The notes under the pieces: model-generated
What the model was told of the DNA's origin: nothing
The model's database searches: none
What the model saw: only the letters and a program-made list of their open reading frames with translations
Made by a program: the position numbers and the translations under genes
Shown: one piece after another, positions 54,723-63,608 of the stretch
Layout: each line of letters starts with the position of its first letter
How positions within the stretch are numbered: position 1 is the first letter of the stretch
Source: Ignavibacteriota bacterium
Lineage (GTDB): Bacteria > Bacteroidota > Ignavibacteria > Tepidaquicellales > Tepidaquicellaceae
DNA: 64,000 nt
Reading direction: 5' to 3'
Assembly (NCBI GenBank): GCA_016218085.1
Contig: JACREY010000015.1
Location: 186,001 to 250,000, forward strand

Positions 54723-54915
54723 ACAAAAAAATAAGTAATCAAATTAGTTTATTATAGTGTAAAATGCAGTACAGTTTGCAGAGGCTATAGAGTCCGTAGA
54801 GTTTATAGAGTGTGTATAGTTAGTAGAGTACATGAGATTTCTTAAATTCTAAATGTGAAATTCTAAATTCTAAACAAATCCGAAATAACAAATACGAATA
54901 ATTTTGTGTTTTTCA

Positions 54916-55070
54916 ATTCAGCCCACGGCTTAAGCCGTGGGAAAGGAATATAAAAAAATATTCCAAAACCATTTCAACGGTTTTTCAGAGAAGTATTTTT
55001 TTTGTAAACCGTTGAAACGGTTAAGAGATTTTTGTTGCACTTTTCCCACGACTAAAGTCGTGGGCTGAAC
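54916..55070. repeat. REPIN-like pair of inverted CCCACG palindromes
   Basis: 54922-54941 is the perfect 20-bp palindrome CCCACGGCTTAAGCCGTGGG, preceded by TTCAG and followed by AAAGG. 55045-55064 is CCCACGACTAAAGTCGTGGG in the opposite orientation, with mirrored flanks (TTTTC...CTGAA). Between them an AACC..TTTCAACGG.. motif occurs twice, also inverted. The whole could fold into one large cruciform. Confidence 0.8.
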
Positions 55071-55130
55071 TGAAGAGCTCAACATTAATAATCTTTATGT
55101 TTTTTCACTTTTACATCCCCAACCTTGTCA

Positions 55131-55153
55131 CCCCCGCATGTTTTAGGCGGGGG
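55131..55153. repeat. CCCCCGC palindrome
   Basis: 7-bp arms CCCCCGC / GCGGGGG with loop ATGTTTTAG, flanked by GTCA and TCTCGCT. Non-coding and possibly an interspersed element; no adjacent T tract. Confidence 0.6.
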
Positions 55154-55177
55154 TCTCGCTCTTGTTCTTTAATTTAG

Positions 55178-55197
55178 CCCACAGCTTCAGCCGTGGG
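55178..55197. repeat. Third CCCAC palindrome copy
   Basis: CCCACAGCTTCAGCCGTGGG, an imperfect copy of the REP-like palindrome at 54922-54941, in the same orientation and also followed by AAAGGAAT. Confidence 0.7.
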
Positions 55198-55356
55198 AAA
55201 GGAATATTTTTTTAGGAAATAAACATTTTATGCAATCTTTTTGTCAGAAAATCATCTAAAAAAATGAATTATATATTATTATTTCTTTATATATCTTAAA
55301 AAAGAACTATTGATTTACAATATTGTTTTAATATATAAATACTATAACACTGAAAA

Positions 55357-58300
55357 ATGAAAAAAAGGATTTATTTAATACTGGCACTTGCCTTCTTCTC
55401 TATATTAATACAGAGCACTCTCTTTGCCCAGTTCGGAAAAAACAAGGTACAATACAAATATTTCAAATGGCAGTACATACAAACGAAGCATTTCGATATA
55501 TATTTTTCGCAGGACGGATATGACATAGCGGAATACACTGCAACTGTAGCGGAGAGTTCGCTTGTTTCACTTTCGAGAAATCACAATTACAACATAAGCA
55601 ACAGGATTCCGTTAGTTGTATTTAATTCGCATAACGAATTTCAGCAGAACAACGTAATTGACGAATACCTGCCCGAAGGAGTAGGCGGAGTAACAGAACT
55701 TTTCAAAAACCGCGTGCTGGTGCCCTTCGAAGGAGACTATGAGCAGTTCAGACACGTGATACATCACGAGCTGAACCACGCATTCATGAATGATATGTAT
55801 TACGGCGGTTCGATTCAGAATATAATTTCAAAAAATATGACGCTGAGCTTTCCGCTCTGGTTCAGCGAGGGAATGTCGGAGATACAGAGCCTTGACGGAC
55901 TTGATAAAGCAACTGATATGTATATACGCAACCTGATAATAAACGATTACCTGCCGGGAATAGATTACTGCAACGGCTTCCTGGCGTACCGTGGCGGGCA
56001 GAGTTTTTTTGCATACCTGATAGACACATACGGCAGGTATAAAATCGGCGAGCTTATGAATAACATCAAGAGTCTCAACGATGTGGATGCGGGATTTCAG
56101 GAGACATACAAGCTTAGCATCGAAAAGCTTTCGGAAAAATGGATAAAGGAATTAAAAAAAACATACTGGCCGGAGCTTAAAACTCGTGATGATGTTACTG
56201 ATTTTGCAAAAGAACTTACAAATCACGAAAAGGACGGAGGGTTTTATAACATATCCCCCGTAATTTCCCCTGACGGAAGCAAGTTTGCATTTATTTCGAA
56301 CAGGGATGACCTTTTTGATGTATTCCTTGCTGACACAAAGAACGGTGAAATAATAGATAAACTGATTCAGGGAAACACTTCAAGCAACTTCGAAGAGCTT
56401 CAGGTGCTGACTCCGGGTCTCAGCTGGTCTCCTGACGGAAGGAAGATTGCAATCAGCGTAAAGGCGGGAGAAAAAGATGCGATATTTTTAGTGGATGTGA
56501 AAAGCGGAGACAAGCAGAAAATCACGACAAAGTTTAATTCGATTACATACGTAAACTGGTCGCCCGATAAATCAAAGCTTGCATTTGTCGGCTCGGATTC
56601 GAAGCAGTCGGACATTTACATATACAATCTCAACACAAACAGCATAGAGACACTTACGAATGATGTATTTTCGGATTACACTCCATCCTGGACTCCGGAC
56701 GGCAGATACATTTATTTTTCATCTGACAGGGGAAAATACACCAGCCCCGAATTGATTCCTTCGGATTTCAAAATGTCGAATTACAAGTCAACAAACAGGG
56801 ACATATACAAAATAGAAGTTGCGACAAAGACAGTAACGAGAATTACAGATGTTCCCGATTCGAAACTCGGATATGCTCAGTTCAGCAGTGACGGGAAGAA
56901 AATGCTGTATGTATCCGACGAAAGCGGGATAACAAATATTTATTTAAGGGAAGAAGACTCGTCGGGTATGCCTGTAATAAGACCGATAACCAACTCACTT
57001 GCACCGCTTGACCAGATATCGCTTTCGAAAGACGGGAAGAAGCTGCTGTTCACAGGTCTAAACAAAGGCGGTTATGATATTTATTCAATGGACAATCCGT
57101 TTGATAAGAAGCTCAGCATTACAAAAATCGAGCCGACCAAATTTGTAATGGATAAAACTGAAAGAGAAGCAAACAGAAAGGATTCAAGCAGTCTTGTTAA
57201 GAAAGATTCAACGATAATGACCGATACTAATATAATAACGAAGGAAAATGCTGATTCACTGAACACTGCACTGAAAAAGCAAAAGGACAGCCTGAATTTA
57301 TACGGCAGTGATATCAGGATTAACTTCAACTCATACAACAACGACACGAACCTGACAAGGTACAATTCAGATTCCATATACGCAAGCAATGAAAAGTTCA
57401 AAGTTTCGGATTTTCAGAATTCCGACGGCTCATTCAATATAAAAAATTACAAAATTAAGTTCTCACCCGACCTTGTTTACGGAAACGTAAATTACTCGAG
57501 TTTTTACGGAGTGCAGGGTGTGGCACAGATTGCGCTGAGTGACATGCTTGGTGACCACAGGGTTTACATTTTGACTTCAATGGTGATAGATTTGAAGAAC
57601 AGCGATTATGCACTGGCATATTATCACCTGCCGAAGAGGATAGATTACGGATTTATGATGTTTCACACTGCGAGATTCCTTTTATATAACAGCGGTAACG
57701 GCTTCGGGAATGAGCTATACAGGTTCAGGACCTGGGGAGGAAACATAAGCGCATCATATCCGTTTTCAAAATTCAAGAGAGTTGACGGCTCGCTTGCCGT
57801 GATGAACATTTCCAGGGAAAACCTTGATGATGTAAACATGCCGATAGACAGGAGCGTTTTTATTGTTCCTTCTCTGAGTCTTGTTCACGACAATACATTA
57901 TACGGAATGTTCGCACCGGTAAAGGGAACAAGATATAACCTGACATTGATGAATTCGCCAAAGCTCGGTACAGAAGGGCTTGACTTTACCACTTTAATGG
58001 GAGACATAAGAACTTACGGGAAGCTTGGTGAGGGATTCAGTGTTGCATTAAGATTATCCGGAGGAGTCAGCTTCGGAGCACAGCCGATGAGGTTTTATTT
58101 AGGCGGAACAGAAAACTGGATAAACTGGGAATATGAAAGCGACAACATCGAAATCGGAAGAAACATCAGGGAATATGCATTCTCGGTACCGGGACTTCCA
58201 TTAAGAGGATACAATTTCGACAGGATATCGGGTTCCAGGTATGCACTGGCAAATTTTGAATTCAGATTTCCCCTATTCAGATACCTGATACTCGGAGCGC

Positions 58301-58557
58301 TGCCGATAGGATTTCAGGATATACTGGGAACGTTTTTTATTGATGCAGGAACGGCTTGGTCAGACAATAAATCTTTAAAACTATTTGAAAAAAACATAAA
58401 CGGGAATACTGTATCGAGAGATTTGCTGATGGGTACAGGATTTGGAACGAGAATTGCACTCTTTGGTTTACCGTTTAAATATGATATGGCCTGGAGCTAC
58501 GATTTAAATAAATTTTCAATGCCAAAACATTATTTTTCACTGGCGCTGGATTTTTAA
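55357..58557 (+). CDS. Metalloprotease-TolB propeller-outer-membrane barrel fusion
   Basis: 1066 residues with a signal peptide (ending TLFAQ). Residues about 30-280 form a gluzincin-like peptidase domain with HExxH at H137-E138-x-x-H141 (HHELNHAFM) and downstream Glu in WFSEGMSE (E171/E175). Residues about 285-590 contain TolB/PD40 propeller repeats (ISPDGSKFAFIS, SWSPDGRKIAISV, WSPDKSKLAFVG, WTPDGRYIYFSSDRG). Residues about 700-1066 look like an Omp85/surface-antigen type barrel (GNELYRFRTWGGNISASYPF, PVKGTRYNLTLM, LPLRGYNF, ending SLALDF). It may be an outer-membrane-anchored protease. Similar long proteins are annotated 'peptidase MA family/TolB' in Bacteroidota. Confidence 0.85.
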   Translation: MKKRIYLILALAFFSILIQSTLFAQFGKNKVQYKYFKWQYIQTKHFDIYFSQDGYDIAEYTATVAESSLVSLSRNHNYNISNRIPLVVFNSHNEFQQNNVIDEYLPEGVGGVTELFKNRVLVPFEGDYEQFRHVIHHELNHAFMNDMYYGGSIQNIISKNMTLSFPLWFSEGMSEIQSLDGLDKATDMYIRNLIINDYLPGIDYCNGFLAYRGGQSFFAYLIDTYGRYKIGELMNNIKSLNDVDAGFQETYKLSIEKLSEKWIKELKKTYWPELKTRDDVTDFAKELTNHEKDGGFYNISPVISPDGSKFAFISNRDDLFDVFLADTKNGEIIDKLIQGNTSSNFEELQVLTPGLSWSPDGRKIAISVKAGEKDAIFLVDVKSGDKQKITTKFNSITYVNWSPDKSKLAFVGSDSKQSDIYIYNLNTNSIETLTNDVFSDYTPSWTPDGRYIYFSSDRGKYTSPELIPSDFKMSNYKSTNRDIYKIEVATKTVTRITDVPDSKLGYAQFSSDGKKMLYVSDESGITNIYLREEDSSGMPVIRPITNSLAPLDQISLSKDGKKLLFTGLNKGGYDIYSMDNPFDKKLSITKIEPTKFVMDKTEREANRKDSSSLVKKDSTIMTDTNIITKENADSLNTALKKQKDSLNLYGSDIRINFNSYNNDTNLTRYNSDSIYASNEKFKVSDFQNSDGSFNIKNYKIKFSPDLVYGNVNYSSFYGVQGVAQIALSDMLGDHRVYILTSMVIDLKNSDYALAYYHLPKRIDYGFMMFHTARFLLYNSGNGFGNELYRFRTWGGNISASYPFSKFKRVDGSLAVMNISRENLDDVNMPIDRSVFIVPSLSLVHDNTLYGMFAPVKGTRYNLTLMNSPKLGTEGLDFTTLMGDIRTYGKLGEGFSVALRLSGGVSFGAQPMRFYLGGTENWINWEYESDNIEIGRNIREYAFSVPGLPLRGYNFDRISGSRYALANFEFRFPLFRYLILGALPIGFQDILGTFFIDAGTAWSDNKSLKLFEKNINGNTVSRDLLMGTGFGTRIALFGLPFKYDMAWSYDLNKFSMPKHYFSLALDF

Positions 58558-58588
58558 CAATAGTTCGCAAGCCCGTAAGCATAGTAAT

Positions 58589-58650
58589 TATACTTATTTT
58601 ATTACTTGTAATAAATGAATTTGAGGATTAACTTAGATAAAATAAGTATA
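58589..58650 (+). terminator. Long inverted repeat after the peptidase-barrel gene
   Basis: 14-bp perfect arms TATACTTATTTTAT / ATAAAATAAGTATA with a 34-bp loop, then TTTT. It may terminate the 55357-58557 transcript or act in the leader of the next gene. Confidence 0.5.
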
Positions 58651-58690
58651 TTTTAAAGGGAAATTTAATTCAAATAAAAATTATAATAAT

Positions 58691-60754
58691 ATGAAGCACA
58701 AATTATTCACTTTATTTGTTGTAGTATTTAGTATTTTTACTTTAAGTACTACAAACGCACAATGGCAGCAAACCGGTGGACCTGCCGGAGGATACATATA
58801 CAGTCTTGCCGCATCAGGTACTAATTTATATGCAAGCAGTAACGGTGTTTTTCTATCGACTAATAGCGGTTCAAGCTGGACAGGTATCGGGAACGGCCTT
58901 CCGAATATGGAAGTATATGCACTTGCAATATCAGGTTCGACGATTTATGCGGGATTATACGGCGGAGGTATTTATGTTTCAACTAACAACGGAACAAACT
59001 GGACAGTAAAAAATACGGGACTGACAAATTTATATGTATATGATATAATTATTTCGGGGTCAAATATTTTCGCGGCAACATACGGAGGCGGAGTGTTTTT
59101 GTCCACAAACGGCGGAACAAGCTGGACTGCAGTAAACACAGGATTAACCGGATTGAATGTGATTTCATTAATGTTTTCGGGTACAAATCTTTTTGCAGGA
59201 ACGGCAACAGGAGTATTCCTAACGACAAATAACGGAACAAGCTGGACTTCAGCGGGATTATCCACTTCAATAGTTTATACACTGGCAGTAAACGGAGCTA
59301 ATCTTTTTGCAGGTACGGCAACAGGAGCATTCATCACCACAAACAACGGAGCCAACTGGACAGCAATTAACAGCGGACTGACAAACACTGTTGTAAACGT
59401 ATTAGCGGTTTCGGGTACAAATCTGTTTGCAGGAACCTGGGGCGGAGGAATGTTTTTATCTACAAACAACGGAACAAGCTGGAGTACAATAAATACAGGA
59501 ATAGGAAGTTTTTACATCAGTGCTTTACAGGTTTTTTCATCGAGTTTATTTGCTGGAACAGGCGGATTCGGAGTATACCTGACATCAAATAACGGTGGAA
59601 GCTGGGGTGCGGTTAATAGCGGTTTGAACGGATACATTGTTTACTCTACTCTACTATCCGGTTCAAATCTTTTTGCAGGTACATTTAAAGGCGGAGCTTA
59701 TCTCTCGACAAACGAAGGACTGACCTGGACACAGATTAATAACGGACTGACAAATCCAAATGTTTTATGTCTTTCAATATTAGGTTCAAATTTATTTGCA
59801 GGAACTCAGGGCGGCGGAATCTTCCTGTCCGCAAATAACGGCGGAAGCTGGACTTCGGTAAATAACGGATTGACAAACCTAAATGTGCTGAGCATAGCCT
59901 CTTCGGGTACAAATTTATTTGCGGGAACTTCAACAGGCGGAGTTTTCCTTTCCGCAAATAACGGAGGTACCTGGTCTGCCGTTAATACCGGTCTTACAAA
60001 TCTCACCGTTAATGCCATTCTTTCATCCGGGGCAAATGTGTTCGCGGGAACAGGAGGAGGCGGTGTATTCGTGACATCGAATAACGGCTCAAGCTGGACG
60101 CAGGTCAGCACGGGACTGACAAACAACGTTGTGTATTCGCTGGCTATGATAGGCACAAATCTTTTTGCGGGTACAGGTGCAGGGGTTTTTGTGTCGACCA
60201 ATAACGGTTCAAGCTGGACAGCTGCAAACTCAGGAATGGGATCCGTATCGGTATATTCACTGCAGGTTTCAACTACAAACCTGATTGCAGGAACATACGG
60301 CTCGGGAGTTTATGCTTCAAGTAACAACGGCACAAGCTGGACACAGAGAAACCAGGGTCTCGGAAATTTATATGTTAGAACGATAGCCGCATCTGCAAAC
60401 TTTGTATTTGCAGGAACAAACGGTTATTCGACCTGGAAAAGAGGTCTTACTGAATTACTCGATGTTAAAACAATCAGTACAACCGTTCCGGATAAATATT
60501 CATTAATGCAGAACTATCCGAACCCGTTCAATCCTTCAACAAGCATAAATTTCGAAATTCCGAAAAACGATTTTGTAACGATAAAAGTTTACAACATGCT
60601 TGGAATGGAAGTAGCGACGCTTGTCAACGAAAAACTGACTGCCGGGACATACAGTACAGAGTTTACGGGCGAAAATATTCCGAGCGGAGTGTATTTCTAT
60701 ACTTTGCAAACCAGCGGATACACCGAAACAAAGAAAATGACGCTTATAAAATAA
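58691..60754 (+). CDS. T9SS cargo protein with about 13 propeller-type repeats
   Basis: 687 residues: a signal peptide (ending STTNAQ), then about 13 full and one partial repeat of 38-41 residues. Each has the plan NLFAGTxxGGVFLSTNNGTSW-TxxNTGLTNxxVxxLxxSG (Asp-box/BNR-like, HCF136-type). The C-terminal type A sorting domain has QNYPNPFNPSTSI, VTIKVYNMLGMEVATLV and PSGVYFYTLQTSGYTETKKM. It is a surface or secreted beta-propeller protein; the ligand is unknown. The repeats are also similar at DNA level, so the copy number may vary. Confidence 0.93.
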   Translation: MKHKLFTLFVVVFSIFTLSTTNAQWQQTGGPAGGYIYSLAASGTNLYASSNGVFLSTNSGSSWTGIGNGLPNMEVYALAISGSTIYAGLYGGGIYVSTNNGTNWTVKNTGLTNLYVYDIIISGSNIFAATYGGGVFLSTNGGTSWTAVNTGLTGLNVISLMFSGTNLFAGTATGVFLTTNNGTSWTSAGLSTSIVYTLAVNGANLFAGTATGAFITTNNGANWTAINSGLTNTVVNVLAVSGTNLFAGTWGGGMFLSTNNGTSWSTINTGIGSFYISALQVFSSSLFAGTGGFGVYLTSNNGGSWGAVNSGLNGYIVYSTLLSGSNLFAGTFKGGAYLSTNEGLTWTQINNGLTNPNVLCLSILGSNLFAGTQGGGIFLSANNGGSWTSVNNGLTNLNVLSIASSGTNLFAGTSTGGVFLSANNGGTWSAVNTGLTNLTVNAILSSGANVFAGTGGGGVFVTSNNGSSWTQVSTGLTNNVVYSLAMIGTNLFAGTGAGVFVSTNNGSSWTAANSGMGSVSVYSLQVSTTNLIAGTYGSGVYASSNNGTSWTQRNQGLGNLYVRTIAASANFVFAGTNGYSTWKRGLTELLDVKTISTTVPDKYSLMQNYPNPFNPSTSINFEIPKNDFVTIKVYNMLGMEVATLVNEKLTAGTYSTEFTGENIPSGVYFYTLQTSGYTETKKMTLIK

Positions 60755-60779
60755 AAAGTTTAGGGTAAAGAATATTTTT

Positions 60780-60814
60780 ACGCATTTCCGGGAAACCGGG
60801 AATGCGTTTTTTTA
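60780..60814 (+). terminator. Intrinsic terminator
   Basis: Stem ACGCATTTCCGG / CCGGGAATGCGT (one G-U) with loop GAAA, then seven T's, 25 bp after the 58691-60754 gene. Confidence 0.92.
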
Positions 60815-60921
60815 TGCAGAAAGCCATGCCTATAAAATTCTTTTAAATTGAATGTTACAGACTATTTTTTTAATTTAATAAATTAAAAAAGTGTTCATTT
60901 CTTAAATTACTTTATACTGCC

Positions 60922-62655
60922 ATGAAAAAAATTTTATCGGTCAGTTTTATTTTAACTTTCTTTTTTTCAACCGGATTAATATACAGCCAGGTTACTTTTA
61001 CGGACCAGGCAATCGCTCTCGGTGTGAACGACGGCGGAGCGGCGCAGGGAGTCGTCTTTCTCGACGTGAACAATGACGGTTTTCTGGATATTTTCCTTGC
61101 AAATAATAATACACAGAGCAAGCTGTGGTTAAATAACAGCGGAACTTCTTTTACGGATGTTTCAGCTTCCTGGGGACTGAACCTTATGAGTCCGACAAGA
61201 GGGACATCTGCAGCGGATTATAATAACGACGGATTCATTGATATAGTTGTCGGGAACTGGCAGACGCCGATTATGCTTTTTAAAAATACGGGTACTGCTT
61301 ATCAGGATGTTTCCTCTACTGCGGGTATAAATTTTATGAGTTACGGCGGCTCTGTTAACTGGATTGATTTTAACAAGGACGGTAAAATCGATTTTCTTTT
61401 TGCAAACGACGGAATGCCCCCAAGGTACAATTACTTTTTCAGGAACGACAACCTGACAAGCTTTACAAATATTGCTTTTACAATCGGACTTATTGACAGT
61501 TCTTCTACTCTTTGTCTTGCAGCAGCGGATTACAATAATGACGGATACCCGGATTTATTCCTCGGAACGCAGTCATACCCCGGTTCAACAACGACCGGAA
61601 TTCTATACAAAAATAACGGCAACGGAACATTTTCGGATGTTACAATGGCCTCAGGAATAATTACAACCTTTTACACCTGGGGAGCTGAATGGGGTGATTA
61701 TAATAATGACGGTTTTATGGATTTATATCTGTCAAGCACTACGGGATATAATCAGCTATTCAAAAACAACGGCAACGGAACATTTTCGGATGTATCGATT
61801 GCAGTAGGATTAGGAACCGATTACGGACAGTCTTATTCCTGCGGATGGGCTGATATTGATAATGACGGAGACCTTGATTTATACGTTGCCAAAGGGCAGA
61901 CATATGCGGATAAGATGTACAGGAATGATGATTCGATATTTACAGACATTGCAGGCACGTGCGGTATGGGAGATTTAAGGCATTCGAGTTGTGTATCGTG
62001 GGGTGATTACAATAATGACGGTTTCCCGGATTTATATCTGAACAATAACGGAACAGAAAACCGCCTTTACAAGAATTCGGGCAATTCAAACAAATGGGTA
62101 GAGTTCAAACTCATAGGAACTAACTCGAACAAATCCGCAATCGGCGCAAGGGTAAGAATTAAAACCGGAACAAAGAACCAGATACGCGAAGTGGAAGGCG
62201 GTTCGGGAGGAAAAGGAATGAATTCACTTCCGCTTGAATTCGGAATAGGGACTTCAACCGTTATAGACAGCGTGATAGTGAACTGGCCAAGCGGATTAAT
62301 ACAAAGATTTGCAAATGTAAATCCGAATACAATATACTCACTGACAGAGGGACAGCCGCTCGGAGTGAACAATTTAAATACAGGAATACCGGAAAAATAT
62401 TCTTTGAGCCAGAACTATCCGAATCCGTTTAATCCAAACACGATTATAAGATTTCAGATTAAAGATACAAGATTTGTTACATTAAAAGTATATGATATTT
62501 TAGGAAAAGAGATAGCAGTACTTGTAAATGAAAATAAGAAAGAGGGATATTATGAGACGGAATTTAGGGCTGAAAATATCCCAAGCGGTGTGTATTTTTA
62601 CACACTCAAGGCAGACAGCTACACTGAGACGAAAAAAATGTTATACATAAAATAA
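60922..62655 (+). CDS. T9SS cargo protein with FG-GAP/VCBS repeats and UnbV/ASPIC domain
   Basis: 577 residues: a signal peptide (ending GLIYSQ), then seven or so VCBS/FG-GAP repeats with calcium-loop motifs such as DVNNDGFLDIF, DYNNDGFIDIV and DYNNDGFPDLYL. These are followed by an ASPIC/UnbV domain (about 390-480: KWVEFKLIGTNSNKSAIGARV, GMNSLPLEFGIG, VNWPSGLIQRF) as in CRTAC1-like proteins, and a type A sorting domain with QNYPNPFNPNTII and PSGVYFYTLKADSYTETKKM. It is predicted to be a calcium-binding surface propeller. Confidence 0.94.
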   Translation: MKKILSVSFILTFFFSTGLIYSQVTFTDQAIALGVNDGGAAQGVVFLDVNNDGFLDIFLANNNTQSKLWLNNSGTSFTDVSASWGLNLMSPTRGTSAADYNNDGFIDIVVGNWQTPIMLFKNTGTAYQDVSSTAGINFMSYGGSVNWIDFNKDGKIDFLFANDGMPPRYNYFFRNDNLTSFTNIAFTIGLIDSSSTLCLAAADYNNDGYPDLFLGTQSYPGSTTTGILYKNNGNGTFSDVTMASGIITTFYTWGAEWGDYNNDGFMDLYLSSTTGYNQLFKNNGNGTFSDVSIAVGLGTDYGQSYSCGWADIDNDGDLDLYVAKGQTYADKMYRNDDSIFTDIAGTCGMGDLRHSSCVSWGDYNNDGFPDLYLNNNGTENRLYKNSGNSNKWVEFKLIGTNSNKSAIGARVRIKTGTKNQIREVEGGSGGKGMNSLPLEFGIGTSTVIDSVIVNWPSGLIQRFANVNPNTIYSLTEGQPLGVNNLNTGIPEKYSLSQNYPNPFNPNTIIRFQIKDTRFVTLKVYDILGKEIAVLVNENKKEGYYETEFRAENIPSGVYFYTLKADSYTETKKMLYIK

Positions 62656-62679
62656 ATTTAAAAAAATAAAAAAAAAGTT

Positions 62680-63381
62680 ATGAAAAAAATTCTCTTTGTT
62701 CTTGCAGTATTTTTATTTATAGTTAAAGTTACAGAAGCACAGAAGCTTCCGGGATTCGATGCAGACCTCGGCAAGAAGACAGTATTCGGACAGGAAATCC
62801 GTCTGCCCTATACAGATGTATTGAGTTATTACGGATATATTAAACCGGGTTCTACCTGCGATGAAGAGCGTGGCGGAAAAAAATATTATTATCTGTATTT
62901 ATGGATTCCCTCTGCAATTCCCGAACTCGGAATAAGGATGGTATCCCCCGTTCCAAAAGGAATGAAGCCTGAAAAATCCGATTACCAGATGGATGAATAC
63001 AAAGAAAATTCAAGCGACGCGAAAAGCTATTTTGATACGTGGATTTCACTTGAAAAGTCAAATGTATATTTCAATGATTCAAGTTTTGTAGAAAACGTAA
63101 AAAATGCCACGTGGACAATGATGGCGCAGAATGATGATTCAGGCGAGCTTCCGGCACAGCCATCGGGTAAGGAATATAACTCGCTGATGAGAATATCCAG
63201 CGAGACAAGCAATCCGACAAAATCGCTTGTGAAAGGATTATACAGGATAGGATTCACTACATTCAAGACAGGTGAAGTTCAGGGAAGCTTTATCGCACAA
63301 ATTGGCGCTGTGATAAAAATCCCCGGAACAGTGATAACAAGGACTGTAGAAGGAATGAAAGTGATATTGGATTCGAAATAG
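62680..63381 (+). CDS. LipL32-family surface protein homologue
   Basis: 233 residues with a signal peptide (cleavage near VTEAQ) but no lipobox cysteine. The mature part follows Leptospira LipL32 in order: LPYTDVLSYYGYIKPGS, KKYYYLYLWIPSAIPELGIRM, SYFDTWISLEK, YNSLMRI, and LVKGLYRIGFTTFKTGEVQGSF. The acidic Asp-rich calcium loop of Leptospira LipL32 is not conserved. LipL32 is the dominant surface lipoprotein of pathogenic leptospires and its function is unclear. It starts 24 bp after the FG-GAP/UnbV gene and may share its transcript. Confidence 0.85.
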   Translation: MKKILFVLAVFLFIVKVTEAQKLPGFDADLGKKTVFGQEIRLPYTDVLSYYGYIKPGSTCDEERGGKKYYYLYLWIPSAIPELGIRMVSPVPKGMKPEKSDYQMDEYKENSSDAKSYFDTWISLEKSNVYFNDSSFVENVKNATWTMMAQNDDSGELPAQPSGKEYNSLMRISSETSNPTKSLVKGLYRIGFTTFKTGEVQGSFIAQIGAVIKIPGTVITRTVEGMKVILDSK

Positions 63382-63385
63382 ATCT

Positions 63386-63505
63386 TCGATTCATAAGATT
63401 CATAAAATTTTTAAGATTCATAAGATTAAAAGCGGAAGAGCAGACTACTTCAAATGCTATTGCCGAAATAATAGATTCATAAGATTAAAAGCGGGAAGAA
63501 AAATC
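63386..63505. repeat. Short direct repeats GATTCATAAGATT
   Basis: GATTCATAAGATT and shortened forms occur four times after the LipL32-like gene. The longer form GATTCATAAGATTAAAAGCGG recurs about 58 bp apart. Non-coding; similar micro-repeats are common in intergenic DNA of such genomes. Confidence 0.55.
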
Positions 63506-63536
63506 CACTGTTTTTAAATTTTTAAAGCTAAATAAG

Positions 63537-63566
63537 AAAACCCCGATTGAAAAACCGGGGTTTTTT
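63537..63566. terminator. Bidirectional terminator
   Basis: Perfect stem AAAACCCCG / CGGGGTTTT with a T tract on both strands, between the plus-strand LipL32-like gene and the minus-strand korB-like gene; it can serve both. Confidence 0.92.
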
Positions 63567-63608
63567 ATTATTATCAGAAAATCAGTGATATCAGTGTATT
63601 CAGTGATA

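Larger units (their letters stand above)
54723..55356. other. Divergent intergenic region with several palindromes
   Basis: About 630 bp without a gene, between the M16 operon and the peptidase-propeller gene. It contains short AT-rich micro-repeats (TAGAGT..., AAATTCTAAA near 54790-54880), a REPIN-like inverted pair (54916-55070), a CCCCCGC palindrome (55131-55153) and a third CCCAC palindrome (55178-55197). Confidence 0.75.
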
